Of a stretch of DNA of 64,000 bases, positions 17,467 to 26,765 are shown in pieces. Source of the DNA: Lachnoclostridium phytofermentans. GTDB taxonomy: Bacteria > Bacillota > Clostridia > Lachnospirales > Lachnospiraceae. Where the stretch lies: positions 784,501 through 848,500 of the forward strand of contig NZ_JPOF01000003.1 in assembly GCF_000733755.1 (NCBI RefSeq). Direction: 5' to 3'. The notes under the pieces are model-generated. The model ran no database searches and was not told where the DNA came from. It was given only the letters and a program-made list of their open reading frames with translations. Numbering within the stretch: position 1 is the stretch's first letter; each line of letters begins with the position of its first letter. The position numbers and the translations under genes are program-made.

Positions 17467-18717
17467 TTAGAACAAATCATCATCTTGGTTCGTTTTCATA
17501 CGAAGCATTAATCGTATCATACCAATCAGAAGTATAGCGCAAATGCCACACAGTACTATAATAACGATAGTTAATTGACTTATTTTTTCTTCAAACTCTT
17601 TTTTCTGTACCTTTAACTCTAGATTATAGTTTGTAACAGGAGAGCTCTCCTCTTTTTCTGTGATTGCCTGCTCTGTATAAAGCTGGATTGTCTTTTCTGT
17701 TCGGTCATATCGATAAAGAGAAGTATTCCCAAATGGGTTTTCTAAAATCATTAGTAGAAAATCTTCTTTCAGGCTATCCTTCCGTTGATAAACTGGTATA
17801 GCGCAGCCGTCAACAAGAATACTACTCTTTACATATCCTTTAGGTATAATAATATTGTTTTCCTCCGAAACTACGGTATAATTGTACTGACCTAATATCT
17901 TAATCTTACCAGCTTCTTTCACTGCTTTAAAACTAGGAGCATCTCCAACGTCATTTTCATTTTTCTCTTCTGACTGATAACTTTCTTCTTTTAGTACTTG
18001 AATTCGGTACTCGTCAGTATCTCCACTTTGTGCAGTTACTTTAATCACAATAGTATTATTGCCAAACTTTAACGAGTCATTACCTGTTACACTCACTGTT
18101 GCAATAGTATCCTCTGGTATCGCACTAATCACGATTTTCTCTGTCTCTGGTCCAACCATAATGCTATATTCTTTTACGTTTGATTGAAAAGAAGGAGTTA
18201 AGGTACCTGGGCTTACTTTTAATATACTTAGATTCGTATTCTCTGAAGCAGCTTCCTGGGCATGAATTGTGATATTCCCAGAATATGCTGACACAGACAT
18301 CGGGTCTCCTGATTCGAACTCATATGCAATTGGATTTTCGGTCATTAATAGCTGACAGTTTCCAACCTCCAATGCTTTAAATCGCAACACATATTTTCTT
18401 TCACTTTCCGAAGCAGATGCATTTGTATCCATAAAACGAAGCATTCCATTGCCACCGGTAACACATGCTGGACCTGAAATAAATTCTATGATTTCTGCAT
18501 TATAGGAAAGATAACCTTCAAAGTCACCAAGAGTACTATCGGAAGCTATTACAATCGATATCTTAAACTCTTCCTCCTTACTTACCTCTTCTGTTGGTAT
18601 TTCAATCTTTATGGTTGCACTGGCAGCTAAACTATTCGTACTAGGGAAATGAAGGAATAAAATACAAAGAAGCATGCATAGAAAAAATCTTAAGCTTTTT
18701 TTATACCAGAATTTCAT
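17467..18717 (-). CDS. secreted cohesin-like and cadherin-like-domain membrane protein
   Basis: This 416-aa surface protein has a signal peptide (to about residue 32, ending SLAASA). A cohesin-like beta domain follows (about 33-150; IKIEIPTEEVSKEEEFKISI, then GYLSYNAEIIEF). Next is a cadherin-like beta-sandwich of the kind starting LSILKVSPGTLTPSF (about 160-245), then a domain of unknown type, and a C-terminal membrane helix (about 383-405) with a short charged tail. Cohesin-like modules can dock dockerin proteins, but this one may simply be an adhesion module. The upstream gene ends with the same cadherin-like module, so the two may act together at the wall. A terminator separates the two genes. 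Confidence 0.75.
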   Translation of the reverse strand: MKFWYKKSLRFFLCMLLCILFLHFPSTNSLAASATIKIEIPTEEVSKEEEFKISIVIASDSTLGDFEGYLSYNAEIIEFISGPACVTGGNGMLRFMDTNASASESERKYVLRFKALEVGNCQLLMTENPIAYEFESGDPMSVSAYSGNITIHAQEAASENTNLSILKVSPGTLTPSFQSNVKEYSIMVGPETEKIVISAIPEDTIATVSVTGNDSLKFGNNTIVIKVTAQSGDTDEYRIQVLKEESYQSEEKNENDVGDAPSFKAVKEAGKIKILGQYNYTVVSEENNIIIPKGYVKSSILVDGCAIPVYQRKDSLKEDFLLMILENPFGNTSLYRYDRTEKTIQLYTEQAITEKEESSPVTNYNLELKVQKKEFEEKISQLTIVIIVLCGICAILLIGMIRLMLRMKTNQDDDLF

Positions 18718-18730
18718 AAGTTCTCCTCTC

Positions 18731-18807
18731 GTTTTAAAAATCCCATAAAATTAACCATTCGTTTTGAAACCTTAGTTTCTTACCGGTTAGTTAACTCTAT
18801 GGGATTT
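18731..18807 (-). terminator. terminator of the SH3b glucosaminidase gene
   Basis: On the minus strand AAATCCCATA pairs with TATGGGATTT, with a nested TTAAC/GGTTAA stem, and is followed by TTTTTAAAAC. It lies between the two surface-protein genes. Confidence 0.75.
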
Positions 18808-18877
18808 CGTTTTATTATTGTAGATTGTTCTTCCACTCTATGAGTAATTAATAACCCACTTTGTATTCAACCATCTT

Positions 18878-21800
18878 TTATTGTAATTCTCGTACAACTG
18901 AAATCTTATACTCACGTAAATCTCCACTTTGAGCAATTACCATAATGGTAATCTCGTTAAGTCCTTCATTTAATGGCACAACACCAGTTCCACTAAGAAC
19001 TGCCTTACTACTTACTGTAGTAGCCGATATATTAATTCCCTCACAACTGTTAGGTACAACCAAAGAGAACTCTTTCGTATTTAGTATGTCAAATGTTGGT
19101 GTTAATGTCAAATCATTTCCATTTAGATCTTTTATACTCAAAGTCTTTAAATAATTGTTCGGATTATACTTTGTAGTTGGTGCAGCGCATGGAATCTCAG
19201 GCATGTTTAAGTAAACAGGAATGGAAAATACCAATGGGAGATTGCCAATCTGAGCATATGCTGTTCCAACCTTCTTTCCTTCAGAAAATGGCGCTTCTAC
19301 ATTCGCCATATACTGATGAGAATGGGTAGAGGTCGGAGTTACATTAAATTTTTGGAGGTAAATCGTATCTTGACCACGATTGATATAAGAGTCACCAATA
19401 ATAAATGCACCACCTACGATGGAACGATACCTATTATTCCAAGGGATTAATGATTTCATATTTAAAGTTGCATTTGTACTACCATTTTTCGCATACTTTA
19501 AACCATTTGCAATTGCACCACCTGCTACTGTGGAATGATAAGCACCAATATTATAAAAATTATATAACCCTTCCCATCCGCTTACGGTACCAGAGACACT
19601 ATTACTTAAAGAAGAGGTGCCAGTTACTACCTCCTGCTTTACACGAGAAGCAAGATGATATGGACTTACGCCTGAATATTCTGCTGCTTTCATAAATGTC
19701 TCACCATAGGTAATACTTTGTGTTGCACCAAAATCATCAGTATAAGTATACCTAGCATTCGATAGAGGTGTATACTTTAGAATACTTTCAACACCACTTA
19801 GGTTCTGATAGGATGGTTTATAGGTTAACACTTCAAACTGGTATACTGACTTTTCATCAAGGAAGTTTCTTGGATCCATGTAATACGCAATTGCTTCTCT
19901 TGAGGCAGTAACCCAAGTGGAGCCATCATATACTATAAAACTATCTGTTTTCCAGTTATAAGCTTTCTCCTCTAAGGATTTCCACTCTATTCCTTTACTA
20001 TTTGATATTAAATTCTTACCAGGAACACTTTGATTATTAATTACAGTATTCCAATCAAGTCCGGTGTGATAAGCCTCGAACTTCCAGTCAGGATATAATT
20101 CGTGAAGAGCACGTAAATATGGCTTATAGCTCTCTGGAAATCCCTGTATTGTTAGTTGTTGCTCGAAATCTTGGTTATCTGGTAGTGTTGGGGTTGGCGT
20201 TGGGACACTGGATCCAGAATCACCATCCACTATAGTTGATTCATCAATTTTAACGTAATACTCATTCACATAGCCAGAATATTCGATGCCACTTTGGGTG
20301 AATTTAATATGAAACCAATAGATATTATCCTCGTAATACTTTCCATACACCTTTACTGTATCATTATTATAGAGTGTTACTGCATAGCCTGCGTTATTTT
20401 TAACGAAAGAGCTACTATAACCAGGTGCTTGTTTTACAACGAGAGCTGTTGCATTAATTATTATACCATCCGCTGTGAAAAGTTGAGCTGTTGGAGTTGG
20501 GGTTACGGATGGCTTTGGTGTAACAGTAGGTGCCGGCGAGGATGTTGGCTTTGGTGTTGCTGTTGGTGTTGCTGTTGGTTTTGGCGTTGCTGTTGGTGTT
20601 GGCGTTGCAGTCGGTTTCGGAGTAGGAGTAGGTGCTGGGCCACTCGCAAGTAATGTTACTGAATTTGCCTGTAGGTAACCAGTTACCGTCTCACCTGATT
20701 TTGTATAAGATACCTTGAACCACTTTTCATTCGAGGTTTCCTCTGAGATCAAGGTTACCTTTGTCCCTTTCGCGAGATTTACAATCGTTCCACTCTTATA
20801 TTTCACATAGCCAGCCGTTGTTTTTGCGGAAGTTCTCAATCTCGTGTTGCTAGTTAAAATTGATGCGGTCGCTTTCTCTGTTAAGGTTAATTTAACATAG
20901 TTACTAAGAACATGCCCAATTGTCTGTTTTTTGTTAACAGTAACAGCTACTCGGTACCAAGTTTCACTTCCTACCTTAACCTGATTCAGTACGGTTAGTT
21001 TTGTATTCTTTGATAATGTCCCCAATACCTTGCTTTTTGTAGTTGCATCTTGTCTAAGATTTAGCGTTGATGCTGTAATAACGCCCGGTATTTGAAAATC
21101 CTCGTCTTTATCAATTGGTTTCTGCGTTGGAGTTGGAGTATTTGTTGGCTTCACCGCTTCGGTAGGTGTAGGTGTTACAGTTTCACCTGGGGTTTCAGTT
21201 GGAGTTGGAGGAACTCCAGTATCTTTTTTCTTCCCAATTAACTCTAAGTCATTCTCGGTTACAAATCCAAAATAAGTAATCGAAGGTTCTTTATAACTAA
21301 TTCGAAACCACTTAGTACCTGCTACTGTTTTCTCCTCAGACACCCATACATAGGAATCTTTCGAAGCTTTAATCAACTCTCCGTCATCGGTATACAAATC
21401 CTCTGCTGTTTCGGAAGCTAACTTTTTATAGATGATTTCTTTTGTAGGCTTTGCATAAAATCCACTTCCAACAGTTGCAGTAATATATTTACTAAGCATA
21501 TAGCCAGTTACTGTTTTTTTATTCTGAACAAAGGAAATCTGATACCATTTATCATTTCCATCGTACTTTTCTTTTAAAATGGTTACTTTGGTATTTTTAT
21601 TTAGAGAAGTAACCTTAGCACTGCCTGTTGTTGCATCCTTTCTTACATTGACGCCCTCTGCATTTACTTTTCCTGCGAGATTGATCTTATGGCTCGCTGG
21701 TGTTGTTGAGGTGTTTGAATTATCCGTCTGATTATCTTCTTCATTACCATCAGAATTAGAATTATCCTGATCACCACCTGTTGTTACTTTTGTTCCATCT

Positions 21801-22645
21801 AGTTCTACATAACGCGCAGGCAAGTAACCATAATATTTCGCTCCGTCATAGGTAATACGAACATAAAACCATTTTTCATTTCCTATTCTTTTTTCTGCTG
21901 TCAAATATACAGCTCGGTTTTTATTTAAAATTAATTTTGTTCCATCCGCAGCAGATACCGTCTTATTTCCTTCTCCTGCATCAAGTTGCATAGCTATTTT
22001 ATTAGAACGAATCTTACCATAAAGACCACTCTTATAATTCATTTCAATGTAAACAGCTAATACATATCCCTTTACTGTTTTACCGTCTAATTCTGTTTGG
22101 ATTTGATACCAACAATCCTCACCATTCCACTTTGTCCCTATTACGGTTACTGAATCACCATTTACTAAGGTTCCTAAAACAGCACTTGAGGTATTGCTAT
22201 CTTTTCTTATATTTAATTGTGATGCGTTTACTGTCGCAGGTTGTTTTAACTCATATGTTGTCGAAGAACCGTTAGTTGGTGTAGGTGTTGGAGTTGGAGT
22301 TGTTGTTGGTTTACTTTCTGTATTCTCCACCTTTTTTATGTAGGTTCCTAACGAAAAGCCTGTGATTTTTTTCCCACCAAAGGTAGCTTCAATCTCATAC
22401 CATCCATCTTTTTCTGATAATATTGTTACCTCCTGATCCCTTACAAGGTATACATCTGCACTACCTGAGGTTACTTTATCATACGAAGTTCCCGGCCCTT
22501 TTCTAACATAGAGCGTTGATGCTGTACAAATACCTTTCGATGCTGCATATGCTTCATCTGGTCTCTGCCATATTAGATTTGGAATCAGCATGCTGATGCA
22601 CAATATCCATATAATTAATCGTTTGTGTTTCATTTCTAATCTCAT
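18878..22645 (-). CDS. multi-SH3b wall protein with glucosaminidase-type domain
   Basis: This is a 1255-aa secreted cell-wall protein. The signal peptide ends about residue 35 (DEAYAAS). About eight bacterial SH3 modules follow (starts near 37, 136, 207, 325, 396, 520, 592 and 726), several with the NIRKDS/NVRKDA/NLRQDA motif. They are separated by Thr-Pro linkers at about 113-125, 480-508 and 668-720. Residues about 835-1140 match the GH73-like N-acetylglucosaminidase fold (PYHLASRVKQEVV, probable catalytic Glu about 1005; YNFYNIGAYHS). A C-terminal cadherin-like module completes it (about 1160-1252). It probably cuts the glycan strand of peptidoglycan while the SH3b modules bind the wall. 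GAGG lies 5 bases before ATG 22645. Confidence 0.9.
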   Translation of the reverse strand: MRLEMKHKRLIIWILCISMLIPNLIWQRPDEAYAASKGICTASTLYVRKGPGTSYDKVTSGSADVYLVRDQEVTILSEKDGWYEIEATFGGKKITGFSLGTYIKKVENTESKPTTTPTPTPTPTNGSSTTYELKQPATVNASQLNIRKDSNTSSAVLGTLVNGDSVTVIGTKWNGEDCWYQIQTELDGKTVKGYVLAVYIEMNYKSGLYGKIRSNKIAMQLDAGEGNKTVSAADGTKLILNKNRAVYLTAEKRIGNEKWFYVRITYDGAKYYGYLPARYVELDGTKVTTGGDQDNSNSDGNEEDNQTDNSNTSTTPASHKINLAGKVNAEGVNVRKDATTGSAKVTSLNKNTKVTILKEKYDGNDKWYQISFVQNKKTVTGYMLSKYITATVGSGFYAKPTKEIIYKKLASETAEDLYTDDGELIKASKDSYVWVSEEKTVAGTKWFRISYKEPSITYFGFVTENDLELIGKKKDTGVPPTPTETPGETVTPTPTEAVKPTNTPTPTQKPIDKDEDFQIPGVITASTLNLRQDATTKSKVLGTLSKNTKLTVLNQVKVGSETWYRVAVTVNKKQTIGHVLSNYVKLTLTEKATASILTSNTRLRTSAKTTAGYVKYKSGTIVNLAKGTKVTLISEETSNEKWFKVSYTKSGETVTGYLQANSVTLLASGPAPTPTPKPTATPTPTATPKPTATPTATPKPTSSPAPTVTPKPSVTPTPTAQLFTADGIIINATALVVKQAPGYSSSFVKNNAGYAVTLYNNDTVKVYGKYYEDNIYWFHIKFTQSGIEYSGYVNEYYVKIDESTIVDGDSGSSVPTPTPTLPDNQDFEQQLTIQGFPESYKPYLRALHELYPDWKFEAYHTGLDWNTVINNQSVPGKNLISNSKGIEWKSLEEKAYNWKTDSFIVYDGSTWVTASREAIAYYMDPRNFLDEKSVYQFEVLTYKPSYQNLSGVESILKYTPLSNARYTYTDDFGATQSITYGETFMKAAEYSGVSPYHLASRVKQEVVTGTSSLSNSVSGTVSGWEGLYNFYNIGAYHSTVAGGAIANGLKYAKNGSTNATLNMKSLIPWNNRYRSIVGGAFIIGDSYINRGQDTIYLQKFNVTPTSTHSHQYMANVEAPFSEGKKVGTAYAQIGNLPLVFSIPVYLNMPEIPCAAPTTKYNPNNYLKTLSIKDLNGNDLTLTPTFDILNTKEFSLVVPNSCEGINISATTVSSKAVLSGTGVVPLNEGLNEITIMVIAQSGDLREYKISVVRELQ

Positions 22646-22688
22646 TCTAACCTCAATTCTGGCGCTTTAACGCCCTTTTATAACGGTA

Positions 22689-22716
22689 GTCAATTTGTAA
22701 GTCAGCACAAATTGAC
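22689..22716. promoter_or_regulatory. inverted repeat in the SH3b gene leader
   Basis: GTCAATTTGT and ACAAATTGAC form perfect 10-bp arms with an 8-base centre, about 45 bases upstream of the start codon. It lacks a T-run, so an operator or RNA control stem is likelier than a terminator. Confidence 0.6.
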
Positions 22717-22987
22717 GATTGATATCATTTAATATATCAATAAGAAAAACCATCTACCCAAAAGAATTCACTTTGTCATCTGCAATCGCCTAATCTATAT
22801 TATCAAAGCTAGTTAATCCTACTTTCACACACACTATTATAACACAATAAACCATTTTAACCGACTTATTTCTCCATTTTTATTGGTTTTTTTCACTCGT
22901 TTCCATACTAAATGGGATATATGGCAGTATTGTGGCATCTGAGTTGAATTTATTACTATTTCCATTGGTATATCTGTCATCACAAGA

Positions 22988-23031
22988 TAAAAAAATAAAC
23001 CGTTTCACTATCTACATGATAGGAAACGGTT
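22988..23031 (-). terminator. terminator of purM-purN-purD
   Basis: A 14-bp stem with one bulged base (AACCGTTTC / GAAACGGTT core) is followed on the minus strand by TTTATTTTTTATC. Confidence 0.85.
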
Positions 23032-23124
23032 CATAACATCACTTTATGGACTAATTCGATTTTAAAGTATTTTTTATTATCCTAACTCTTGAAGCAGCAT
23101 ACAAGCCATGCAAATAACTATCGA

Positions 23125-24396
23125 TTATGCCTCTTCTATCGCTTTTCCAATATCGTTTCTCTTATATTTATTAGAAAACTGTACCCATTCTGTTGCTTCA
23201 TAAGCTTTCTTACGAGCCTCACGCAGATCTTTTCCGGTTGCGGTTACTCCTAACACCCTACCACCATTTGTTACGATACCCTCATTTGTCTTCTTTGTAC
23301 CTGCATGAAAAGCATAATAATCTGTTTTATCTTCAAATGCAGAAAGACCATGGATTACAAATCCCTTCTCATAATGTTCAGGATAGCCTTCGGATGCTAA
23401 CACAACACAAACCGCAGCATTATCGTAAAATTCCAAAGGGATTTCCTCTAGCCTTCCATCAATACAAGCTTCCATTACATCGATGATATCATTCTTCATT
23501 CGTGGTAATACTACCTGTGCCTCTGGATCACCAAATCTCGCATTGTACTCAAGTACTTTAGGTCCCTTCTCGGTCAACATAAGTCCACAAAATAGGATAC
23601 CGGTAAAGTCTCTGCCTTCCTTTTTCATAGCATCAATGGTAGCCTGATAAACGTATTTCTTACAAAAATCATCTATCTCCTTAGTGTAGAATGGGCTTGG
23701 AGAAAAGGTTCCCATTCCGCCCGTATTTAGCCCTTGATCACCATCTTTCGCACGTTTGTGATCTTGAGCACTTGTCATAGGCTTGATTGTCTTCCCATCG
23801 CAAAAAGCCAATACTGATACTTCTCTACCAGTCATAAACTCCTCTACCACAAGACGATTTCCTGCTTCTCCAAACTGCTTATCAAGCATAATGCTTTTTA
23901 CACCATCTAGGGCTTCTTCATACGTATTACAAATTAATACTCCCTTTCCAAGTGCAAGTCCATCTGCTTTTAATACGATTGGATAATGAGCAGTTTCTAG
24001 ATACTTAATTGCCTCCTTGGCAGAATCAAATGTCTCATACGCCGCTGTAGGAATTTGATATTTCTTCATTAAGTCTTTCGAAAATGCTTTGGATCCTTCA
24101 ATAATAGCAGCATTCTTTCTAGGTCCAAACACTCTAAGTCCTTGCGCTTCAAAAACATCTACGATACCGCCAACAAGGGGATCATCCATACCAATAATAG
24201 TTAAATCTACTTCTTTTTCCTTTGCAAAGGCTACTAACTTGTCGAATTCCATTGCTCCGATTGCTACGCACTCTGCGATCTCTTCTATACCGGCATTACC
24301 CGGTGCACAATATATTTTAGTAACACGTCTGCTTTCCGAAACTTTTCTAGCAATGGCATGCTCTCTTCCGCCACCACCTACGATAAGTATATTCAT
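23125..24396 (-). CDS. purD: phosphoribosylamine-glycine ligase
   Basis: This enzyme joins glycine to phosphoribosylamine with ATP in purine synthesis (423 aa, full length). It starts MNILIVGGGGREHAI, the PurD signature. The ATP-grasp core is visible in PIVLKADGLALGKGV, TGREVSVLAFCDG, MGTFSPSPFY and VLEYNARFGDPEAQVVLPRM. GAGG lies 5 bases before the ATG. It is the last gene of purM-purN-purD, 25 bases after purN, and is followed by a strong terminator. Confidence 0.98.
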   Translation of the reverse strand: MNILIVGGGGREHAIARKVSESRRVTKIYCAPGNAGIEEIAECVAIGAMEFDKLVAFAKEKEVDLTIIGMDDPLVGGIVDVFEAQGLRVFGPRKNAAIIEGSKAFSKDLMKKYQIPTAAYETFDSAKEAIKYLETAHYPIVLKADGLALGKGVLICNTYEEALDGVKSIMLDKQFGEAGNRLVVEEFMTGREVSVLAFCDGKTIKPMTSAQDHKRAKDGDQGLNTGGMGTFSPSPFYTKEIDDFCKKYVYQATIDAMKKEGRDFTGILFCGLMLTEKGPKVLEYNARFGDPEAQVVLPRMKNDIIDVMEACIDGRLEEIPLEFYDNAAVCVVLASEGYPEHYEKGFVIHGLSAFEDKTDYYAFHAGTKKTNEGIVTNGGRVLGVTATGKDLREARKKAYEATEWVQFSNKYKRNDIGKAIEEA

Positions 24397-24421
24397 AATT
24401 ACCTCTTTTCTACGTCATCCA

Positions 24422-25045
24422 CTAACTCACGATAGCAATGTTATCTTTTATCTTTACTCTACCGTTCGCTATTGCATCAATAGCCTGAGGAAGAATGATC
24501 CACTCTGCTTCCTCCATCACCCGCTTTTGAAGACTTTCTGGGGTATCCGAAGGCTTTACGCAAACTGCCTTTTGTAAAAGAATCGGTCCAGAATCTGTTC
24601 CCTCATCTACAAAATGAACGGTTGCCCCCGTTATTTTATTTCCTCTTTCTAACACAGCTTCATGGACACGTAGACCATAAAAACCTGCACCACAAAAAGA
24701 AGGAATTAAGGACGGATGGACGTTAATTATTTTATTTGGATAATTTTCTACTAATGCTTTTGGTAAGATGACTAAAAATCCAGCCAATACGATTAAGTCT
24801 GGATGATAATCATCAATAGTTTTTAAAAGCGCTTCATGGAATTCTTCTCTTGACTCAAAGTCTTTGGGAGATACGCTACAAGCATCAATGCCATAATTCC
24901 TTGCTCTTGTTAGAGCATAGGCATCCTTTTTATTACTTATAACCGATACGATTTCCGCATTGCTAATACGACCTATTCGAATACTATCTATGATAGCCTG
25001 AAGATTGGTTCCACCACCGGATACCAGCACTACGATTCTTAGCAT
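24422..25045 (-). CDS. purN: phosphoribosylglycinamide formyltransferase
   Basis: This enzyme transfers a formyl group from 10-formyl-tetrahydrofolate to GAR (207 aa). The N-terminal nucleotide-binding loop [13 protein letters not shown], the catalytic region [18 protein letters not shown] (His in HPSLIPSF) and [16 protein letters not shown] are all present. Its start overlaps the purM stop by 7 bases, so the two are translationally coupled. Confidence 0.97.
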   Translation of the reverse strand: MLRIVVLVSGGGTNLQAIIDSIRIGRISNAEIVSVISNKKDAYALTRARNYGIDACSVSPKDFESREEFHEALLKTIDDYHPDLIVLAGFLVILPKALVENYPNKIINVHPSLIPSFCGAGFYGLRVHEAVLERGNKITGATVHFVDEGTDSGPILLQKAVCVKPSDTPESLQKRVMEEAEWIILPQAIDAIANGRVKIKDNIAIVS

Positions 25046-26064
25046 AGGCAGATTCCCTTCTCTCCATCCTTAATCTCGCCAACAATATAAGCTGTTTCTC
25101 CTGCCGCTTTGATTAAGTTTACTGCTTTGTCTGCATCTGCTTTATCAACAGCAACCATCATACCAATACCCATATTGTAGGTATTATACATCATATGCTC
25201 TTCAATACTTCCATCCTTTTGTAACATTTTAAAAATTGGTGGAATGTCATAAGAATCTTTTTTTACAACAGCAGTAACACCCTCACGTAACATTCTTGGA
25301 ATGTTCTCATAAAATCCTCCACCAGTGATATGAGAGCATGCTTTTACTTCCACATTCTCTGTCTTTAAACTATTCAGTGCTTTTACATAGATTTTAGTTG
25401 GTGTAAGAAGAACTTCTCCAAGTGTTGCAGAAAGACTTTCATAATACGTAGTAAGAGCTTCCTTCTTCATATTAAATACTTTACGCACCAAAGAATATCC
25501 ATTGCTATGAATACCAGAGGAAGCAATTCCAATTAAAACATCACCAGCTTTTAAGTTTTCTCCTGTAATTAATTTCTTCTTGTCAACGATACCAACTGCA
25601 AATCCCGCAAGATCATATTCATCCACTGGATAAAATCCAGGCATTTCAGCTGTTTCACCACCAATTAATGCAGCATTCGACTGTTTACAACCTTCTGCTA
25701 CACCACTAACAATCGTAGCAATCTTCTCAGGCTCATTCTTCCCACAGGCAATATAGTCTAGGAAGAATAATGGCTCTCCACCAGCGCATGCTATATCATT
25801 TACACACATAGCAACACAATCAATCCCGATCGTATCATGCTTGTCTAATACAAAAGCAAGTTTTAACTTTGTACCAACACCATCGGTACCAGATACTAAG
25901 GTAGGTTCCTCCATGTCTTTAAAGGAGGCCAAAGAAAATGCACCCGAGAAACCACCTATTCCCGTTAACACCTCACTTCTCATCGTTCCCTGAATATGTT
26001 TTTTCATCAGTTCTACAGCCTTATAACCTGCTTCAATGTCTACTCCTGCTTTCTTGTAATCCAT
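25039..26064 (-). CDS. purM: phosphoribosylformylglycinamidine cyclo-ligase
   Basis: This enzyme closes the imidazole ring to give AIR (341 aa). PurM motifs seen are [43 protein letters not shown] and [19 protein letters not shown] lies 6 bases before the ATG. It is the first gene of this pur cluster. A possible weak promoter with TAGAAT lies within the gap before padR. purE is about 5 kb away in the same orientation, and purF, purH, purL and purC are not in the window. Confidence 0.97.
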   Translation of the reverse strand: MDYKKAGVDIEAGYKAVELMKKHIQGTMRSEVLTGIGGFSGAFSLASFKDMEEPTLVSGTDGVGTKLKLAFVLDKHDTIGIDCVAMCVNDIACAGGEPLFFLDYIACGKNEPEKIATIVSGVAEGCKQSNAALIGGETAEMPGFYPVDEYDLAGFAVGIVDKKKLITGENLKAGDVLIGIASSGIHSNGYSLVRKVFNMKKEALTTYYESLSATLGEVLLTPTKIYVKALNSLKTENVEVKACSHITGGGFYENIPRMLREGVTAVVKKDSYDIPPIFKMLQKDGSIEEHMMYNTYNMGIGMMVAVDKADADKAVNLIKAAGETAYIVGEIKDGEKGICLC

Positions 26065-26374
26065 GGATACCCTCCTGATAATGTATTTTAAAATTTCTTC
26101 TTAGCTCTCTTTTGTTTATTTCATGATTGATAGATTCGCTTATCTTCTCTTATTTTCACAACCTATTTACGAGTATCATTCTACCATATGTTCCATCCTT
26201 TGTCGTTAATTTTCCATTCTTAATTTCTTATCTCATTTATTATTCTAACTTATAAGCCTATAAGCTATGCTATAAAAATGCACCCATACTCTTATAAATT
26301 AGGTTCCTATTTTCAAGATTTTTATTATTCAAATACAGATGCAAAACTATTTTATATTTTATAATATTGTGTTG
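26065..26374. other. gap between divergent purM and padR
   Basis: This is AT-rich sequence with a possible TAGAAT -10 for purM on the minus strand (about 26190). I see no purine riboswitch core or PurR-type box here. Confidence 0.4.
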
Positions 26375-26404
26375 TTGACAATACTGTATATCATACAGTA
26401 TAAT
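26375..26404 (+). promoter_or_regulatory. padR-operon promoter with embedded palindromic operator
   Basis: TTGACA (26375-26380), an 18-base spacer and TATAAT (26399-26404) form a near-consensus promoter. The spacer is filled by the perfect inverted repeat ATACTGTAT-ATC-ATACAGTAT (26381-26401), so a bound dimer would block RNA polymerase. This is the classic layout of PadR autorepression. Confidence 0.85.
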
Positions 26405-26423
26405 GTATCCAGGAGGTGGAAAT

Positions 26424-26765
26424 ATGGGTGATGAAAAGGACTTAGTTTCTGGCTTAATACTAGAACTAAGAAGAGGTACTTTGATCCTTAGCGTTTTGAG
26501 CTTATTAAAAAATCCAAGATACGGATATTCTCTTGTACAAGCATTAGAAGAAAAAGGCGTATCCATAGATCCTAATACATTATATCCACTGCTAAGAAGG
26601 TTGGAGAAACAAGGTTTATTACAAAGTGAATGGGAAATGGGTGAATCAAAGCCTCGTAAATATTACCATAGAACTGAATTTGGGAATACAGTCTATTCCC
26701 AATTAAAAGAGCAATGGCTTATGATGTCTGAGAATCTGAATCAATTATTAATGGAGGAGTCTTGA
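26424..26765 (+). CDS. PadR-family transcriptional regulator
   Basis: This 113-aa winged-helix repressor has the PadR core in GTLILSVLSLLKNPRYGYSLVQALEEKGVSIDPNTLYPLLRRLEKQGLL, followed by the wing GESKPRKYYHRTEFG. ATG 26424 is chosen because AGGAGGTGG lies just upstream; a frame opening at 26403 would start inside the -10 element. It overlaps the next gene (TGATG), an HAAS-domain membrane protein, the usual partner of such PadR proteins. The palindrome inside its promoter suggests autorepression. Confidence 0.93.
   Translation: MGDEKDLVSGLILELRRGTLILSVLSLLKNPRYGYSLVQALEEKGVSIDPNTLYPLLRRLEKQGLLQSEWEMGESKPRKYYHRTEFGNTVYSQLKEQWLMMSENLNQLLMEES

Larger units (their letters stand above)
22646..23124. 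other. 479-base gap upstream of the SH3b gene
   Basis: It holds the leader of the SH3b gene with hairpin GGCG/CGCC (about 22659-22672), the inverted repeat at 22689-22716, a TATAAT-like -10 further upstream with a poor -35, and the purD terminator. No coding region is evident. Confidence 0.6.

Noticed and set aside
20480-20650. Repetitive GTTGGTGTTG-like DNA
   Set aside because: It is coding sequence for a Thr-Pro linker in the SH3b protein, not a separate repeat element.
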